NCBI GenBank assembly: GCA_046076025.1
Contig: JBJTRF010000140.1
Coordinates: 1-5,652, forward strand
Reading direction: 5' to 3'
Source: UBA668 sp046076025
GTDB lineage: Bacteria > Actinomycetota > Acidimicrobiia > Acidimicrobiales > Ilumatobacteraceae
DNA length: 5,652 nucleotides
Shown: positions 5,468 through 5,652 of the stretch, in pieces
Position numbering within the stretch: position 1 is the stretch's first letter
How the letters are laid out: each line of letters starts with the position of its first letter
Program-made: the position numbers and the translations under genes
The notes under the pieces: generated by a model
Databases searched by the model: none
Seen by the model: only the letters and a program-made list of their open reading frames with translations
What the model was told of the DNA's origin: nothing

Positions 5468-5652
5468 TCACGGGTGCACCACCAGGCGCGAGCCCCTGCC
5501 GTCGGCGAGTCGCTGCACCTCGATCCCCACGTGCAGCTGCTGCTTCATCGCCTCGACGTGGGTGATCGCCCCCACCATCCGGCCCGTCGCCTGCAGCATC
5601 GACAGGGCGCCGATGGCATCGTCGAGCGCCTCGGGATCGAGCGAGCCGAAGC
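5468..5652 (-). CDS. sbcC: SbcC, exonuclease ATPase subunit, C-terminal end (partial at right edge)
   Basis: The last 60 codons of a gene entering from the right edge. The first visible residues, FGSLD, match the D-loop region that directly follows the Walker B motif in Rad50/SbcC ATPases (usually DEGFGSLD). The text continues with PEALDDAIGALSMLQ, then GRMVGAITHVEAM, in which His31 of the visible part is the H-loop (switch) histidine. It ends IEVQRLADGRGSRLVVHP, the usual closing strands. SbcC with SbcD forms a complex that processes hairpins and DNA ends in the cytoplasm. The ATPase C-terminus appears intact; Walker A, the coiled coil and the zinc hook would lie outside the window. The nearest alternative is another SMC/Rad50-like ATPase such as RecF or RecN, but FGSLD plus the ITHVE motif favours SbcC. 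The small Cys/His gene follows after 31 bases. Confidence 0.85.
   Translation of the reverse strand, partial: FGSLDPEALDDAIGALSMLQATGRMVGAITHVEAMKQQLHVGIEVQRLADGRGSRLVVHP

Noticed and set aside
5041..5565. Plus-strand frame of 174 codons crossing the Rieske stop, the small gene and the sbcC end
   Set aside because: It overlaps three better-supported genes, two of them antisense, and has no coherent motif.

Overview
The window comes from a very GC-rich genome. Nearly all codons end in G or C, GTG starts are plausible, and a lipoprotein, a secreted beta-propeller and a PEP-utilising enzyme of actinobacterial style are present. An actinobacterium fits best, possibly of the Acidimicrobiia, but no phylogenetic marker is complete enough to fix the lineage. 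I see no tRNA, rRNA, CRISPR array, insertion sequence, integrase or phage gene. This looks like ordinary chromosomal sequence rather than a mobile region.

Layout. (1) Bases 1-912 (+) hold the C-terminal part of a PEP/pyruvate-utilising enzyme. It is cut by one in-frame TGA (466-468), and its phosphohistidine domain lies after the stop. (2) Bases 909-1922 (+) encode a membrane protein of about four helices with a soluble C-terminal domain; its GTG overlaps the preceding TGA in a GTGA junction. (3) Bases 1969-2559 (+) encode a small lipoprotein resembling DUF6174 proteins, with a Cys-Phe-Cys motif. (4) A short convergent spacer carries a GC-rich hairpin. (5) Bases 2789-3976 (-) encode an exported or membrane-anchored beta-propeller of about six repeats. 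(6) A 247-base divergent region contains two perfect palindromes that share a half-site and a third, similar inverted repeat. (7) Bases 4224-5225 (+) encode a Rieske-type oxygenase alpha subunit with complete iron ligands. (8) On the minus strand at the right edge is the C-terminus of SbcC, followed by a 55-residue protein with a Cys/His cluster.

How the genes may work together. The first two genes look translationally coupled, and the lipoprotein may be co-transcribed with them or have its own start. The propeller and the Rieske enzyme are divergent and share one control region, so co-regulation is possible but not shown. The small Cys/His protein follows sbcC by 31 bases on the same strand and is likely co-transcribed with it. 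I found no convincing new multi-gene system. The points most worth checking are the nonsense codon, the palindromes, the PEP-enzyme/membrane-protein pair and the small gene behind sbcC.
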